Of a stretch of 64,000 nt of DNA, positions 46,169-54,028 are shown in pieces; position 1 is the first letter of the stretch; each line of letters starts with the position of its first letter. The notes beneath the pieces were generated by a model. The model saw only the letters and a program-made list of their open reading frames with translations. It ran no database searches and was not told the origin of the DNA. Source of the stretch: Brevundimonas sp. UBA5936 (lineage in GTDB: Bacteria > Pseudomonadota > Alphaproteobacteria > Caulobacterales > Caulobacteraceae); assembly GCA_002430835.1 (NCBI GenBank), contig DJDA01000109.1:18348-82347 (forward strand). The letters run 5' to 3'. Position numbers and translations under genes: made by a program.

Positions 46169-46290
46169 TCGTGAGCCGAAATCCGTCGCTGACGGCCGAC
46201 ATCGCCAGCAGGAGGAAGTGTACACAAATCCAATAGAGCAAAGCGATTCAAAGTAAGCGGTATGCAAGAAATCAGATGATCGCCCGCAAG

Positions 46291-46315
46291 AAAGTTGCGG
46301 TAAGCGCGCAACTTT
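46291..46315. promoter_or_regulatory. Inverted repeat in the AT-rich promoter of the first GntR gene
   Basis: AAAGTTGCG and CGCAACTTT flank seven bases with no mismatch. The surrounding ~230 bases are the most AT-rich stretch noticed in the window. It lies about 110 bases before the GntR start and may be an operator or an RNA hairpin. Confidence 0.55.
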
Positions 46316-46426
46316 ATGGCGGCATAAATATAACCTTGCATTGTATCAAATATATCTGCACTAATTTGTGTAATCGGATCGGCCACCCCCGCTTCCCGGT
46401 CCGCCCATTGTTCAGTCGAGGGCGTC

Positions 46427-47029
46427 ATGCAGGCTTCCGAACCACGAGATCCCTATGGGGCGGCTCTGGGTGCTGTAAAACGGTTCGCCGAGGCGGGCCG
46501 GTTTGTTCCCGGCGAGCCCATCGTGGTGACGGAGCTGGCGGCGGAGGTGGGATTGAGCGCCACCCCCGTCCGTGAAGCTCTCGCCTGTCTCGCGGGACAG
46601 GGGCTCATCGAACGCAGACGCGGACGCGGCTATTTCTATCCGTCGCTGGGCGCCGCCGAGATCATCGACCTGTTCGAGCTTCAGCTCGCCTATCTTCATG
46701 CCGCCCTGACCCTCTACCCCCGTGGGCTCGCCCCCTTGCGCAAGGCGGCCGTCGCCGTCGATCCGCTCGACGGCGTTCAGGCCCTGTTCGACGCGATCAT
46801 CAGGCAGTCGTCCAACGCCGAGCTCGTCCTGGCCCATCGACGTGTGGTCGACCGGCTCAAGACGGTCCTCGAGGTCGAGCGCGGCCACGAAGACCCAGAC
46901 GGTGCGACCGTAAGGACCATGATGGAGGTGATCGTCGACGGGCGGATCCCGGAGCTTCTGGGCCTGCTGGAAACCTATCACGAGCGTCGCTGCTCACGCG
47001 CAAGGACCCTGGTGAGCGAGGCTGCCTGA
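46427..47029 (+). CDS. GntR-family regulator
   Basis: 200 residues. The winged helix is FVPGEPIVVTELAAEVGLSATPVREALACLAGQGLIERRRGRGYF, the FadR/HutC-type GntR pattern. The C-terminal ~120 residues are helical but show no clear FCD metal site. It is convergent with a second GntR gene, five bases between stops. Both lie ahead of the lasso locus and may control it; no target site is proven. Confidence 0.88.
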   Translation: MQASEPRDPYGAALGAVKRFAEAGRFVPGEPIVVTELAAEVGLSATPVREALACLAGQGLIERRRGRGYFYPSLGAAEIIDLFELQLAYLHAALTLYPRGLAPLRKAAVAVDPLDGVQALFDAIIRQSSNAELVLAHRRVVDRLKTVLEVERGHEDPDGATVRTMMEVIVDGRIPELLGLLETYHERRCSRARTLVSEAA

Positions 47030-47034
47030 TTTCC

Positions 47035-47685
47035 TCACGCCCCTCCATCCCGCGCCGCCTGTTCGGGCGTCGCGACGCCGCCGAAGACCAGGGCGGCCAG
47101 CGCACCGGCCGCGCCGATGCGCCGATCATGGTAACGCCCCACGCTCGCAACGAAGCCGGGCGCGACCTCCTCGGTATAGGCGGCGTAGAGGCCCATCGCC
47201 TCGTCACGAAGATCGTCGAACAGGGTCGCCTCGTGGCGGCGCACCAGATCGAGCTGGCCGCTCACCTTCTGGAAGCCGTCCCACAGGACCTGATTGCCGG
47301 CGCTGCAGACGATGGTCGCGAACAGTCGGTTCACGGCCGATCCGGGACAGCCGGGTTCGTAAGGGGGAGCCGGCGGACGCAGGGCTCCGAGGGCGCGGAG
47401 GTTCACCTCGAAGGCGATGCGGACGTAGTGACCATGCATCGCCCAACGGTCGCGGGCTGCGGTGGCGTCCAGCCGCAGAGTGACATAGCCGCCGGACGAA
47501 GCGCGCTCCACCAAGCCTTCGCCGCTCAGTCGCGCCAGGGCCTCGCGGATCGGCGTCGTCGACAGACGCAATCTCTGGGCCTCGTCCTGGACGATGACCG
47601 GCGAGCCGCCGGCCAGGCTTCCCGAATGTATACGCTCACGCAACGACGCCAACGCCTGGGTGAACGGGTCGCGGTTACGCGCCAT
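47035..47685 (-). CDS. GntR-family regulator, second copy
   Basis: 216 residues from the ATG at 47685. The helix-turn-helix SPVIVQDEAQRLRLSTTPIREALARLSGEGLVERASSGGYV is homologous to its convergent neighbour (ATPVREAL against TTPIREAL). The C-terminal domain again is helical without metal ligands, sharing ERRCS/YHDRRI-type endings. The two look like an old duplication. Divergent from the XRE gene that precedes the lasso precursors. Confidence 0.87.
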   Translation of the reverse strand: MARNRDPFTQALASLRERIHSGSLAGGSPVIVQDEAQRLRLSTTPIREALARLSGEGLVERASSGGYVTLRLDATAARDRWAMHGHYVRIAFEVNLRALGALRPPAPPYEPGCPGSAVNRLFATIVCSAGNQVLWDGFQKVSGQLDLVRRHEATLFDDLRDEAMGLYAAYTEEVAPGFVASVGRYHDRRIGAAGALAALVFGGVATPEQAARDGGA

Positions 47686-47931
47686 GTCCAGATTCCGGTC
47701 TTTTCGGAGACCCCGCCGGCGCCCGATCGTCCGCTCACCCATCGTTTCCCAGACCGGCGCATTCGTCTGCGAAAATCTTTATCGGGCAGACCGCAACGGG
47801 AGTCCGAAACGCCCGCCGGCTTCTTGCGGGATGGTCCGCGCGCTTCGAGCCGACCCAGAGAAGGCGCACACGCCCGCGTTCGTCCGACGCACCGAACACA
47901 GCGCGTCGGGTGGTGAAAGGTCGATTTGCCG

Positions 47932-48420
47932 ATGCCTCCCGATCCACCGGAAAAGTTGAGTTATGCGCGGCAGATCGGTCTGGCGGCGCGGCGGGTCCGG
48001 CGCGCGCGGAACATGACGGCGCAGCAGGTGGCGACGGCGATGAATCTGCCGCTTCGGACCTACGAGTATTTCGAGGCCGGCAAGGGGCGGCTCAACCTCG
48101 ACTACGTCCACCGGTTCGCGGTCGCGACCAACTGCGACCCCTGGTCTCTGCTTCTGGGCCCGGGGCTGGGCTCGACCGATTTCGCCCGTCGCACCGCCGA
48201 TTCAAAGCTGATGCTCGTGTTCATGATTGCCCTCAGCGAGTTCGAGAGCATGATGGGCGACCGCCTCATCGCCATGGACCCACGCGCCCTGATCGAGGCC
48301 TTCACCGAGACGTTCCGGAAACTGGAAGCGGAGGACCGCCAGAAGAGCGAGGAGACCGCATCCTGGCTCGATGCCGGCCGCGACCGTCTGGCGGGCAAGC
48401 CGCCGGAAGACGACGCGTAG
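47932..48420 (+). CDS. XRE-type HTH regulator upstream of the lasso precursors
   Basis: 162 residues. The helix-turn-helix is IGLAARRVRRARNMTAQQVATAMNLPLRTYEYFEAGKGRLNLDYVHRFA. A helical C-terminal region (LMLVFMIALSEFESMMGDRLIAMD) may dimerise. The stop is 13 bases before the conserved element at 48434, so it is the immediate upstream neighbour of the precursor genes. Role in the lasso locus inferred from position. An in-frame TTG two codons earlier is an alternative start. Confidence 0.87.
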   Translation: MPPDPPEKLSYARQIGLAARRVRRARNMTAQQVATAMNLPLRTYEYFEAGKGRLNLDYVHRFAVATNCDPWSLLLGPGLGSTDFARRTADSKLMLVFMIALSEFESMMGDRLIAMDPRALIEAFTETFRKLEAEDRQKSEETASWLDAGRDRLAGKPPEDDA

Positions 48421-48433
48421 CCCCGGCCGCTGG

Positions 48434-48456
48434 AAATACACGACAGATATAGATTG
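48434..48456 (+). promoter_or_regulatory. Conserved element before lasso precursor 1
   Basis: A 23-base stretch containing ACGACAGATATAGATTG is identical at 48765-48787. In both places its end lies 68 bases before the precursor ATG. It looks like a promoter; recognition by the ECF sigma factor encoded at 58062-58562 is a hypothesis. Confidence 0.7.
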
Positions 48457-48488
48457 CCGCTGGGGTCACAGCGGGCGCTTCATGACCT

Positions 48489-48503
48489 GCCGCAATCCGC
48501 GGC
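48489..48503 (+). promoter_or_regulatory. Leader hairpin of precursor 1
   Basis: GCCGC-AATCC-GCGGC can form a five-base stem 21 bases before the ATG. The counterpart before precursor 2 (48820-48835) keeps the fold with a longer stem. A role in message stability or translation is likely. Confidence 0.55.
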
Positions 48504-48524
48504 GACTTGCGAATGGAGGCTACC

Positions 48525-48644
48525 ATGACCAGCACCGTTCAGATCCGACTGATCGGCTTCGGACCCGTCACCGCCCTCACCCGGGGCGCCATCGTCGGGC
48601 CGCCGCTGGAGATCGAAGAGACGCCGTTCGACGGCGTGGCCTGA
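48525..48644 (+). CDS. Lasso peptide precursor 1
   Basis: 39 residues. The leader (1-20) ends GPVTALTR, with the Thr at -2 required by lasso proteases. The predicted core is GAIVGPPLEIEETPFDGVA, 19 residues, with Gly1 and Glu9 positioned for a nine-residue macrolactam ring; Phe15 could serve as a plug. Length and pattern resemble caulosegnin cores. TGGAGGC precedes the ATG. A second precursor and the B and C enzymes follow. Too short for ordinary gene callers; found by duplication. Confidence 0.92.
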   Translation: MTSTVQIRLIGFGPVTALTRGAIVGPPLEIEETPFDGVA

Positions 48645-48652
48645 TCGCCCGG

Positions 48653-48678
48653 GACGAGCGTCGTTCGCGGCGCTCGTC
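48653..48678 (+). terminator. Hairpin after lasso precursor 1
   Basis: GACGAGCG and CGCTCGTC form an eight-base stem; the inner part can close further as CG-TTCG-CG, a stable tetraloop. It lies eight bases after the stop with no T-run, so it may protect the message or terminate it partly. Confidence 0.6.
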
Positions 48679-48764
48679 GTGGCGTTCACATCGAAGATGA
48701 CCGGTCGCCCGACAGCCGTCGTGGCGACTTTTGTGCGTTCGCTGCTGTCCGATCGAAAAGGCTC

Positions 48765-48787
48765 AAATACACGACAGATATAGATTG
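48765..48787 (+). promoter_or_regulatory. Conserved element before lasso precursor 2
   Basis: Identical for 23 bases to 48434-48456 and at the same distance from its precursor ATG, implying that each precursor has its own promoter. Confidence 0.7.
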
Positions 48788-48819
48788 CGACCGCCGGTTT
48801 CGAAGCGGCTCCATGGACC

Positions 48820-48835
48820 GCCGCAATCCTGCGGC
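48820..48835 (+). promoter_or_regulatory. Leader hairpin of precursor 2
   Basis: GCCGCA-ATCC-TGCGGC, a perfect six-base stem with a four-base loop. Compared with precursor 1 the stem gains a T-A pair, so the fold is conserved while the bases differ. Confidence 0.6.
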
Positions 48836-48855
48836 CTCACAACCTGGAGGCTCTC

Positions 48856-48975
48856 ATGACTGGCATCGCCCAGATCCGACTGATCGACCTCGGTCCCGTC
48901 ACTGTTTTGACGAGGGGCGCGGTGATCGGCCCGCCCCTCGAACACGAGGAAATGCCCTACGACGGCGGGGCCTGA
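48856..48975 (+). CDS. Lasso peptide precursor 2
   Basis: 39 residues, the tandem paralogue of precursor 1. The leader ends GPVTVLTR (Thr at -2). The predicted core is GAVIGPPLEHEEMPYDGGA with a Gly1-Glu9 ring and Tyr15 as a possible plug. Differences from precursor 1 are conservative in the ring (IV to VI) and greater in the tail (I10 to H, T13 to M, F15 to Y, V18 to G). CTGGAGG precedes the ATG. Same enzymes presumably process both. Confidence 0.92.
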   Translation: MTGIAQIRLIDLGPVTVLTRGAVIGPPLEHEEMPYDGGA

Positions 48976-48982
48976 CGGCGTC

Positions 48983-49014
48983 GGGGACGAACGCCTTTTG
49001 AGGCGCTCGTCCCC
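48983..49014 (+). terminator. Strong hairpin between precursor 2 and the B gene
   Basis: GGGGACGA pairs with TCGTCCCC and CGCCT with AGGCG across one mismatch, giving a 13-pair stem with loop TTTG. It lies seven bases after the precursor stop and 20 before the B gene, where a partial terminator would make more precursor than enzyme transcript. No T-run follows. Confidence 0.65.
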
Positions 49015-49034
49015 AGCCGCCGCGCGCGTGCCCC

Positions 49035-49721
49035 ATGGAGAACCAGGCCTTCGCTCCCGCTACGCCCTTCGCCTCCACCTCGGATGGCGCTGTCGCCCAC
49101 CTTTCGGCGCATCTGCATTTCGCGGTCGTCGATGAGGACGTCATCGTGCTCGATGAGCGTACGGATGCCTACAGCTGCCTGCCCGGCGCCGGTGCGGTGA
49201 TACAGGTCCGGGGCGACCGCATCGTCGCCCCCGAGCCCGTGCTGGAGCAACTTCGGGATGGCGGCTTCCTCGGCCCTGCGGGCGAGAGCCGGGCCGTCGC
49301 GCCGCCGGCGCCGACCCGAGCCCTGCCCTTGCCGCTGTCGACCGCGATGGATGTGGTCGCGACCACGAGGTTCTGGTGGTCCTGGTGGCGCGAGGGACGG
49401 AAATTCGAATCCCGATCCCTCGCGAGCCTGCTCGCCACGCACCGCCGACCCTCTCCCTCGTCGAGCCTCTCCGAAGAGGAAATCGGCCGTCTGACGGCGG
49501 CCTTCGTCCGCCTTTTGCCGTGGGCGCCGGGACAGGGCGCCTGCCTCTACAGGGCGCATCTCCTGCGAACCTTGATCCGTGACGCGGGCGGAGACGTGCG
49601 ATGGGTGTTCGGGGTTCGCACCTGGCCATTCTCCGCACACTGCTGGCTGCAGGTCGGCGACGCTGTGCTGGATGACGAGCCGGATCGGGTCGCCGTCTAC
49701 ACCCCGATCATGGTGGTCTGA
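49035..49721 (+). CDS. Lasso peptide leader peptidase B (fused B1-B2)
   Basis: 228 residues. The N-terminal ~85 residues (LSAHLHFAVVDEDVIVLDER, CLPGAGAVIQVRGDRI, EPVLEQLRDGGFL) form the PqqD-like recognition element that binds the leader. The C-terminal part is the transglutaminase-like cysteine protease, with Cys170 in GQGACLYRAHLL, His202 in FSAHCWLQVGD and Asp213/214 in VLDDEPDRV. It cuts the leader in an ATP-dependent step. A weak ribosome binding site precedes it. It leads into the C gene with one base between. Confidence 0.93.
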   Translation: MENQAFAPATPFASTSDGAVAHLSAHLHFAVVDEDVIVLDERTDAYSCLPGAGAVIQVRGDRIVAPEPVLEQLRDGGFLGPAGESRAVAPPAPTRALPLPLSTAMDVVATTRFWWSWWREGRKFESRSLASLLATHRRPSPSSSLSEEEIGRLTAAFVRLLPWAPGQGACLYRAHLLRTLIRDAGGDVRWVFGVRTWPFSAHCWLQVGDAVLDDEPDRVAVYTPIMVV

Positions 49722-49722
49722 G

Positions 49723-51483
49723 GTGGGGCATTTTCTGCATCTCGCCTGGTCCGACGTCAGCAATCTCGATCTCGCAGAAAGTCTCGTGTTTGAGGCCCAG
49801 GCGCGGGGGTTCGTCCCGGTTCAGGCGATGGAGCAGGCCTGGCTCGGCACGAGGGGACCGAGGCCCCCGGCAGTCCACAATCCCGCTGGTGAGCATCTGC
49901 TCGTGCTAGGCGACCTGTTCGATGCCCTCGACGGCGACCGAACCCGTATCCCGACACACGGCGAAGACGCCGACCGCGCCCGCGCCCTGATCCGGCGATA
50001 TTGGGGACGGTACATCGCGATGTTCCGGACGCCGCGAGGCCAGGTCCGTCAGGTCCTTCGCGATCCGTCCGGCGCCCACGAGTGTGCGGCGTGGCGACGC
50101 GATGGGATCCAGGTCGTCACGTCAGAACTTTCCGACTGGCTGATGAAATTGGCCGCGCCGCCCGTTCAGGTCGATTGGGACGTCGTGGGCGGTATTCTCC
50201 GCGACCCCATCAATGCGACCGCGGCCAGCCCGCTGATCGGAATCCGGGTCGCCGCGGCGGGCGACCTGACCGACCTCAACGCTCGACGAAGCACCCCGCT
50301 CTGGCGCCCAGCCGACTTCAGCAACTCGATCACCTCCGATCCCCGCGAGGCCGCAGCGCGACTGCGGGAGCGGATCGACGGCTGCCTGGCCGGCTTCGCC
50401 GACGTCATCGCGCGGCCGGGGGTCGAAGTGTCCGGCGGGCTTGATTCCGCGATCGTCGCCGGCGCCTTTCAGGCCGGTGGGGCGACCCCGCACCTCTGGT
50501 TCAACATGTTCGGTCCGTTTGCGGAAGGCGACGAGCGCCGGTTCGTTCGAACCCTCGGGGATCGTCTCGGCTTCGAACCGCACTGCGTTCAACGCGCGAT
50601 CAAGCCGATGACGACGGAAGGCTTCGACGTCACCGCCCGAGGTCCCAGACCCGGAGTAAACGGCAGGGACTATTCATTCGACACGGCCGTCGCGGAAGCC
50701 TGCCGGGAAGCCGGCGTCGACGCCCTCCTGACCGGAAAGGGCGGCGACGGCGTGTTCTTTCAAATGGGGGTTCCAGACATCTTCACCGACGTCCTCCGCG
50801 AGCGGGGCCTCGGCGCCGTCTTCAGCCCCGCATTGCCACAACTGGCGCGCTGGACACGCCGATCGACCTGGTCCCTCCTGCGCACTGCCCTGAGCACACC
50901 GAGAAGCTCTCCGCTCGACCGGTCGGCGCGGGTGCTGTCGATCTTCAATCCGGAAGGCGTTGCGCACGATGCAGAAACGGCTCTGCATCCGTGGCTGCGC
51001 GGGCTGGAGACGATCCCGCCGGCCAAACGTCTGCAGATCGAGTCCGTGGCGGCGGGCCTGGCCTATCAAGGCCAGTGCCGCCGGACGGAGGCTGCCGACC
51101 TGATCCATCCGCTTCTCGCCCAGCCCGTCGTCGAACTGGCGCTCGGATTGTCCGTCCCTCTTCTCACCGACGACGGCCGGGCCGACCGCAGGCTGGCCCG
51201 CGCCGCCTTCGCCGACAGACTGCCGCCCGAAATCCTGCACAGGCGGTCCAAGGGTGAGATGACCGCCTACTTCGGCCGTCAGGCGGCGGCGAGCATCCCT
51301 TTCCTGCGAGACCACCTGCTCGAGGGTCGCCTCGCCGCGCGCGGACTAATCGACCGCGGTCGCACGGAAGCCCTCCTCGACCCGGACCGTCTCCTCTGGA
51401 AAGGCAGCGTACCGGACTTCACGATGGCGGCAGTGACGGAGAGCTGGGTCCGGCGCTGGGAGGCGATCGGGGCTGGGGTCTGA
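49723..51483 (+). CDS. Lasso peptide macrolactam synthetase C
   Basis: 586 residues from a GTG one base after the B stop. The asparagine-synthetase-like domain carries the ATP pyrophosphatase motif SGGLDS (237-242) and GKGGDGVFF (338-346). The catalytic Cys2 of true AsnB is absent (VGHF at the start), so the glutaminase half is inactive, as in lasso cyclases. It adenylates the Glu9 side chain and closes the ring onto Gly1. Its last 65 bases overlap the isopeptidase gene on the other strand. Confidence 0.94.
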   Translation: MGHFLHLAWSDVSNLDLAESLVFEAQARGFVPVQAMEQAWLGTRGPRPPAVHNPAGEHLLVLGDLFDALDGDRTRIPTHGEDADRARALIRRYWGRYIAMFRTPRGQVRQVLRDPSGAHECAAWRRDGIQVVTSELSDWLMKLAAPPVQVDWDVVGGILRDPINATAASPLIGIRVAAAGDLTDLNARRSTPLWRPADFSNSITSDPREAAARLRERIDGCLAGFADVIARPGVEVSGGLDSAIVAGAFQAGGATPHLWFNMFGPFAEGDERRFVRTLGDRLGFEPHCVQRAIKPMTTEGFDVTARGPRPGVNGRDYSFDTAVAEACREAGVDALLTGKGGDGVFFQMGVPDIFTDVLRERGLGAVFSPALPQLARWTRRSTWSLLRTALSTPRSSPLDRSARVLSIFNPEGVAHDAETALHPWLRGLETIPPAKRLQIESVAAGLAYQGQCRRTEAADLIHPLLAQPVVELALGLSVPLLTDDGRADRRLARAAFADRLPPEILHRRSKGEMTAYFGRQAAASIPFLRDHLLEGRLAARGLIDRGRTEALLDPDRLLWKGSVPDFTMAAVTESWVRRWEAIGAGV

Positions 51484-54022
51484 ACACCGGCGGGGCCTCG
51501 CCCGAGCCGAGGGTGCGGTCGAGGAAGACCAGGATTTCCGCGTAGAGATCCCGGATATTGTCCGGGCTCCAGAGATGATGGCCTTCGCCCCAGTAGGTGA
51601 GAAGCCGCGCATCCTTGTTCTGCCGCCACAGCGCCGAGAACATGATCTCGGACTGAGTGCTCGGCAGAAGATCGCGGTCACCGTGAACGAGAAGCACCGG
51701 CGCCGAAATCCGGTCCGCGGCGAAGAGGGGGCTGTTCCTGACATAGCGGTCAGGCGCGGTCCAAGGTGCCGCGCGCATTCGCCCCTGACTTTCCTCGGCC
51801 CAACCGATGCGCTGGCGCAAGGAGAGACCGAATTCCGGATTGTCGCGATTGGCGGGAGAGAATTCGCCCCAGGCGGTCGCCAGATCAGACAGACCCGCGA
51901 CGGAAATGATGGACTTGAACCGGTCCGTCTGCGTGGCGGCGACCAACCCGACATAGCCGCCGAAACTGTGTCCCCAGTGCGCGACGCGGTGCGGATCGAG
52001 CTCCGGATACTGGGCGAGGGCGGCGTCGACCACCCCCAGGACATCCTTGGCGTAGTCCTCCGCGGGTTCCTTCTCCCGGTCGAGGGGCACGATCGGGATC
52101 AGCACCGCATATCCACCGGAGACGACAAGCTGGGGATTGGCCCAGGCGTTGAGCGCGGCGGGTTCAGACGGCGCGGCCGCAGGGCCGCCTGGATAGGAGA
52201 GAACGACCAGAGGCGTCTTCTCCCCCCGCCACTGCCGGGGGCGGTAGAGCCAACTGATCCGTTCCACGCCGTCCGCCCCCCGGTGGCGGACGCGTTCGGG
52301 CTCCGGGAAGTCGATCTCGCCCATCCAGTCGTTGATCGTCGACAACGTCCGGTCGGGCCGACCCGGCTGCTGAAGGCGCAAGGTCTGGACCCCGTTGTCC
52401 ACGGTGCGGACGATGACGCCGTCGGCGCCGGCGTAGACGCCGGAGACGAAGGCGTCGCCGGTCGCTGTCACGTCAGGATCGAGGTCCGGGCGGACGATCG
52501 CCCCACTGGACAGGCGTACCGCCATCCAGCCCCGCCGGGGTGGAGAGTTCCGCTGGCGTCGCTGCGACTCCAGATAGCCCGCGCCGTCGAAGCCGGTGAC
52601 GACGCCGGGCGGAGCGACCATCGGCGCGGCTTCGCCGGAGACGGTCACAGCCCAGGGGCGGCCTCCCGCGACCAGCAACAGCCGCTCCCCATCGATGGCC
52701 CCGATATCGACGGACGGCGGACCGAGCGCCGCCGTCAGGTTGACGGCTCCATCCCGTCCGAGCCGGTGCCAGTCGTTCCGCTCGCCCGCTGGGCCGTGAG
52801 CGAACAGGACAGGCCTATCTCCCAGCCAGTCCGCATAGACGCTGTTGAATGCGGCGACCCCGCCGCCCGTGAAGGGCCTGAGCCCGCCGAGATCGTAGCG
52901 CTGCACGGATCCGTCGTCCGGATCGACGCCGATGAGATCACCGGCCTCCCAACCTTCGGCGCCGCGCGCCCACACCAGCAGACGATCCGAGCCCGGCGAC
53001 CAGGCCAGCAGGCTCGGTGCGACATCGGCCTCGCCCAGAGGCGAGGTCACGGCGCCCATCCGCAGGTCGGCAATGCGTAGCCTCCGCTCCCGATCGATGG
53101 CCTGCGGCTCGAACGCTGTTGTCGGATCGAATGTCGCCGGTCCGGCGGTCTCGACCAACGCCAGGCGATCTCCGTCCGGGGAGAGCTCAAGATCGTAGAA
53201 CCAGCCCGCGGCGAGCGGGGTGGCGATGCCGGAACGAACATCGAGTCTGACCGCCTGGTTCTGTGGAGGCCGGGGCATCTCGTCAGCGAAGGCGCCGCTG
53301 CCGAGGGTGGTTCGTTGCGCCGGTCCGCCGGCGTCCGTGGCACGCCAGCGCGCCTCGAGCGCTCGTCGGCCTCGCCCGCCGCTGGCCAGCCATTGCGGCA
53401 ACGATCCGTCGGGTCTCACCAGCAGCACGAGCTCATCGTCGGAACGCCACTGCGCCGCCTCCCCGAAGACAGAGAGCTCGGGCGACAGGGGAAACCAACG
53501 GACCGCGCGATCCGCCATCTCGATAACCCCGGCCTGCCATCGGTGATCTCTGAGGCGGAAGATCAGGAGTCTGCGCCCGGACGGCGACCAGGGCCCAAGC
53601 ACGTGGCCCTCCCTCTCCTCGGGCCGCAGCAGGTTCTCGGCAGGCCGGTCCGAGGCGAGATCCACCACTTTCAGGCGGCTCACCGTCCACGGATTGCGGA
53701 GACCGAACTCGAACGACGTCGCCTGGTCGTAAGGCGCCCGTTGTTCGAACACCGCCCACCGCCCCGTCGGATCGATGGTGGCGTTGCCGAAGGACTCCGC
53801 CGCGAGCATATCGTCCGTTCGGTACGGACGACCGTGTGTCACGAGCGAGCGGGACCCGGTGGCGGCCTGAACTCCCGCCGGAGCGTTCTGCGGGATCTGC
53901 GCGGCAGCGCCCCAACCCGCACCCCACATCAGGATGAAGGCCGAGGCGGCGACGAGGGCGCGCGAGCGCGCACGGCGTCTTGCGGACGCCATCGGGCGTC
54001 CGCTCGAAGCAACTGGGGGCAT
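51419..54022 (-). CDS. Lasso peptide isopeptidase (S9 prolyl oligopeptidase family)
   Basis: 867 residues. A signal-like segment (SRALVAASAFILMWGAGWGAAAQ) is followed by a beta-propeller and an S9 catalytic domain with Ser686 in AHWGHSFGGYVG, Asp in VHGDRDLLPSTQ and His in WGEGHHLW. Enzymes of this kind in caulobacterial lasso loci hydrolyse the isopeptide bond and unthread the lasso. Six bases after the TonB receptor stop, so in its operon. The C-terminal tail is Pro/Ser-rich and overlaps the cyclase gene. A start at 53992 is possible. Confidence 0.9.
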   Translation of the reverse strand: MPPVASSGRPMASARRRARSRALVAASAFILMWGAGWGAAAQIPQNAPAGVQAATGSRSLVTHGRPYRTDDMLAAESFGNATIDPTGRWAVFEQRAPYDQATSFEFGLRNPWTVSRLKVVDLASDRPAENLLRPEEREGHVLGPWSPSGRRLLIFRLRDHRWQAGVIEMADRAVRWFPLSPELSVFGEAAQWRSDDELVLLVRPDGSLPQWLASGGRGRRALEARWRATDAGGPAQRTTLGSGAFADEMPRPPQNQAVRLDVRSGIATPLAAGWFYDLELSPDGDRLALVETAGPATFDPTTAFEPQAIDRERRLRIADLRMGAVTSPLGEADVAPSLLAWSPGSDRLLVWARGAEGWEAGDLIGVDPDDGSVQRYDLGGLRPFTGGGVAAFNSVYADWLGDRPVLFAHGPAGERNDWHRLGRDGAVNLTAALGPPSVDIGAIDGERLLLVAGGRPWAVTVSGEAAPMVAPPGVVTGFDGAGYLESQRRQRNSPPRRGWMAVRLSSGAIVRPDLDPDVTATGDAFVSGVYAGADGVIVRTVDNGVQTLRLQQPGRPDRTLSTINDWMGEIDFPEPERVRHRGADGVERISWLYRPRQWRGEKTPLVVLSYPGGPAAAPSEPAALNAWANPQLVVSGGYAVLIPIVPLDREKEPAEDYAKDVLGVVDAALAQYPELDPHRVAHWGHSFGGYVGLVAATQTDRFKSIISVAGLSDLATAWGEFSPANRDNPEFGLSLRQRIGWAEESQGRMRAAPWTAPDRYVRNSPLFAADRISAPVLLVHGDRDLLPSTQSEIMFSALWRQNKDARLLTYWGEGHHLWSPDNIRDLYAEILVFLDRTLGSGEAPPVFRPQPRSPPSAGPSSPSLPPS

Positions 54023-54028
54023 GACGTC

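Noticed and set aside
48434..48975. Tandem repeat taken as a possible mobile element or CRISPR-like unit
   Set aside because: The repeat is a duplicated promoter-precursor unit with coding divergence, only two copies, no spacers and no transposase.
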